DNA of 6,781 bases from Hydrogenophaga sp. (lineage in GTDB: Bacteria > Pseudomonadota > Gammaproteobacteria > Burkholderiales > Burkholderiaceae_C), in contig JAABRN010000013.1 of the NCBI GenBank assembly GCA_011390855.1, forward strand, positions 1 to 6,781, read 5' to 3'. The translations under genes and the position numbers were made by a program. The notes below the pieces were generated by a model. The model was not told the DNA's origin. It saw only the letters and a program-made list of their open reading frames with translations, and ran no database searches. This document shows positions 6,201 through 6,781 of this stretch, in pieces (the first letter of the stretch is position 1; each line of letters opens with the position of its first letter).

Positions 6201-6781
6201 CATATCAGTTTTTCGCGCGCGTTGGTGATCTTCCTCAGCGGCTGACTGCGCAGACCGGCACACAACAATGGCACTTCTGTGTAGCTGCCGTCCCAGGTCG
6301 GGTGCTCGATGCTGTCAAACACCTCGCGCAGCTTCTGTCCCCAGGTGTCGTGCAACATGCGGAAGTAGGGATTGTTGTCGTCGATGCAGGTGATCTTGTC
6401 AGACTGCAACTGGTCGACCTCGTAAACCGCGAGATCCAGAGGCAAGCCCACAGAGAGGTTGGATTTCAGCGTCGAGTCCATCGACACCAGCACGCATTTG
6501 GCGGCTTCGTTGAGGGGCGTGTCGGCTTGAATCACGCGATCCAGAACCGGCTTGCCATATTTGGACTCCCCGATCTGGAAAAACGGCGTTTCCGGTGTGG
6601 CTTCGATGAAGTTGCCGGCTGAGTAGACCTGAAACAGGCGCATGCCTTCGCCTCCGATCTGACCGCCGAAAATCATCGAGACGTTGAACTCCACACCCGC
6701 GTGATTCAGCGATTCCCCATCGCGCTCGAATACCCGCCGCACCGCTGCGCCCAGTACCCGAGCCGCATCGAACATGCTGCG
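6200..6781 (-). CDS. Anbu proteasome-like protein, C-terminal part (cut by window edge)
   Basis: This is the C-terminal 193 residues of an Anbu (ancestral beta subunit) protein, a bacterial relative of the 20S proteasome beta subunit and HslV that assembles into ring-like or spiral particles; its peptidase activity and substrates are poorly defined. The reading frame is open to the window edge and the first codons read RSMFDAARVLG, internal to the family, so the Met at 6775 is not the start. The N-terminal portion with the presumed nucleophile is outside; the family is about 240-250 residues, so roughly 50-60 are missing. Recognisable stretches are 'FGGQIGGEGMRLFQVYSAGN', 'FIEATPETPFFQIGESKYGK', 'VSMDSTLKSNLSVGLPLDLA' and 'YFRMLHDTWGQKLREVFD'. 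The family's usual partners (circularly permuted ATP-grasp, alpha-E and transglutaminase-like proteins) would lie beyond the right edge. The stop codon's last base is the first base of repeat copy B. Confidence 0.9.
   Translation of the reverse strand, partial: RSMFDAARVLGAAVRRVFERDGESLNHAGVEFNVSMIFGGQIGGEGMRLFQVYSAGNFIEATPETPFFQIGESKYGKPVLDRVIQADTPLNEAAKCVLVSMDSTLKSNLSVGLPLDLAVYEVDQLQSDKITCIDDNNPYFRMLHDTWGQKLREVFDSIEHPTWDGSYTEVPLLCAGLRSQPLRKITNAREKLI

Noticed and set aside
6109..6228. 39-codon plus-strand gene with a strong ribosome site
   Set aside because: Most of its coding sequence is repeat copy B and the rest is antisense to Anbu, so I did not list it as a gene; kept as an observation only.
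1..6781. tRNA, rRNA, CRISPR array, phage or defence genes
   Set aside because: No cloverleaf, rRNA stretch, regular direct repeats with spacers, or proteins of such systems are seen on either strand.

Overview
The window is GC-rich and densely coded. The protein types (UppP, a DUF1439 lipoprotein, a YcaD-like MFS carrier, an Anbu-type proteasome-like subunit) and a G/C-rich dispersed intergenic repeat suggest a betaproteobacterium of the order Burkholderiales, probably near Comamonadaceae. That placement is an inference from protein style and repeat type, with no search behind it.

Layout. The left half is on the plus strand: a DUF1439 lipoprotein (72-662), a 218-base gap with a structured leader, undecaprenyl-diphosphatase uppP (881-1708), a three-hairpin repeat (copy A, 1717-1793), and a YcaD-like MFS transporter (1849-3129). 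The right half is on the minus strand, read from the right edge leftwards: the C-terminal part of an Anbu proteasome-like protein (6200-6781, running out of the window), a second repeat copy in inverted orientation (copy B, 6121-6200), an alpha/beta hydrolase (5230-6090), and a membrane sensor histidine kinase with two PAS domains (3117-5111). The two halves converge: the kinase and MFS genes overlap tail to tail by 13 bases.

Function. UppP recycles the lipid carrier for cell-wall and surface-polymer synthesis, and the lipoprotein is also an envelope protein. The MFS carrier and the kinase are both inner-membrane proteins with unknown substrate and signal. No response-regulator gene is visible, so the kinase is an orphan here. 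Anbu normally sits in a conserved cluster with ATP-grasp, alpha-E and transglutaminase-like genes. Those would lie beyond the right edge, and the hydrolase would be downstream of the cluster.

The most interesting signal is the pair of about 80-base repeats. Each starts at or within nine bases of a stop codon, each is in the sense orientation of the gene it follows, and each folds into three consecutive hairpins. Differences between the copies include two compensatory base-pair changes that keep the third hairpin. I see no tRNA, rRNA, CRISPR array, insertion sequence or prophage gene, and no clear new multi-gene system.
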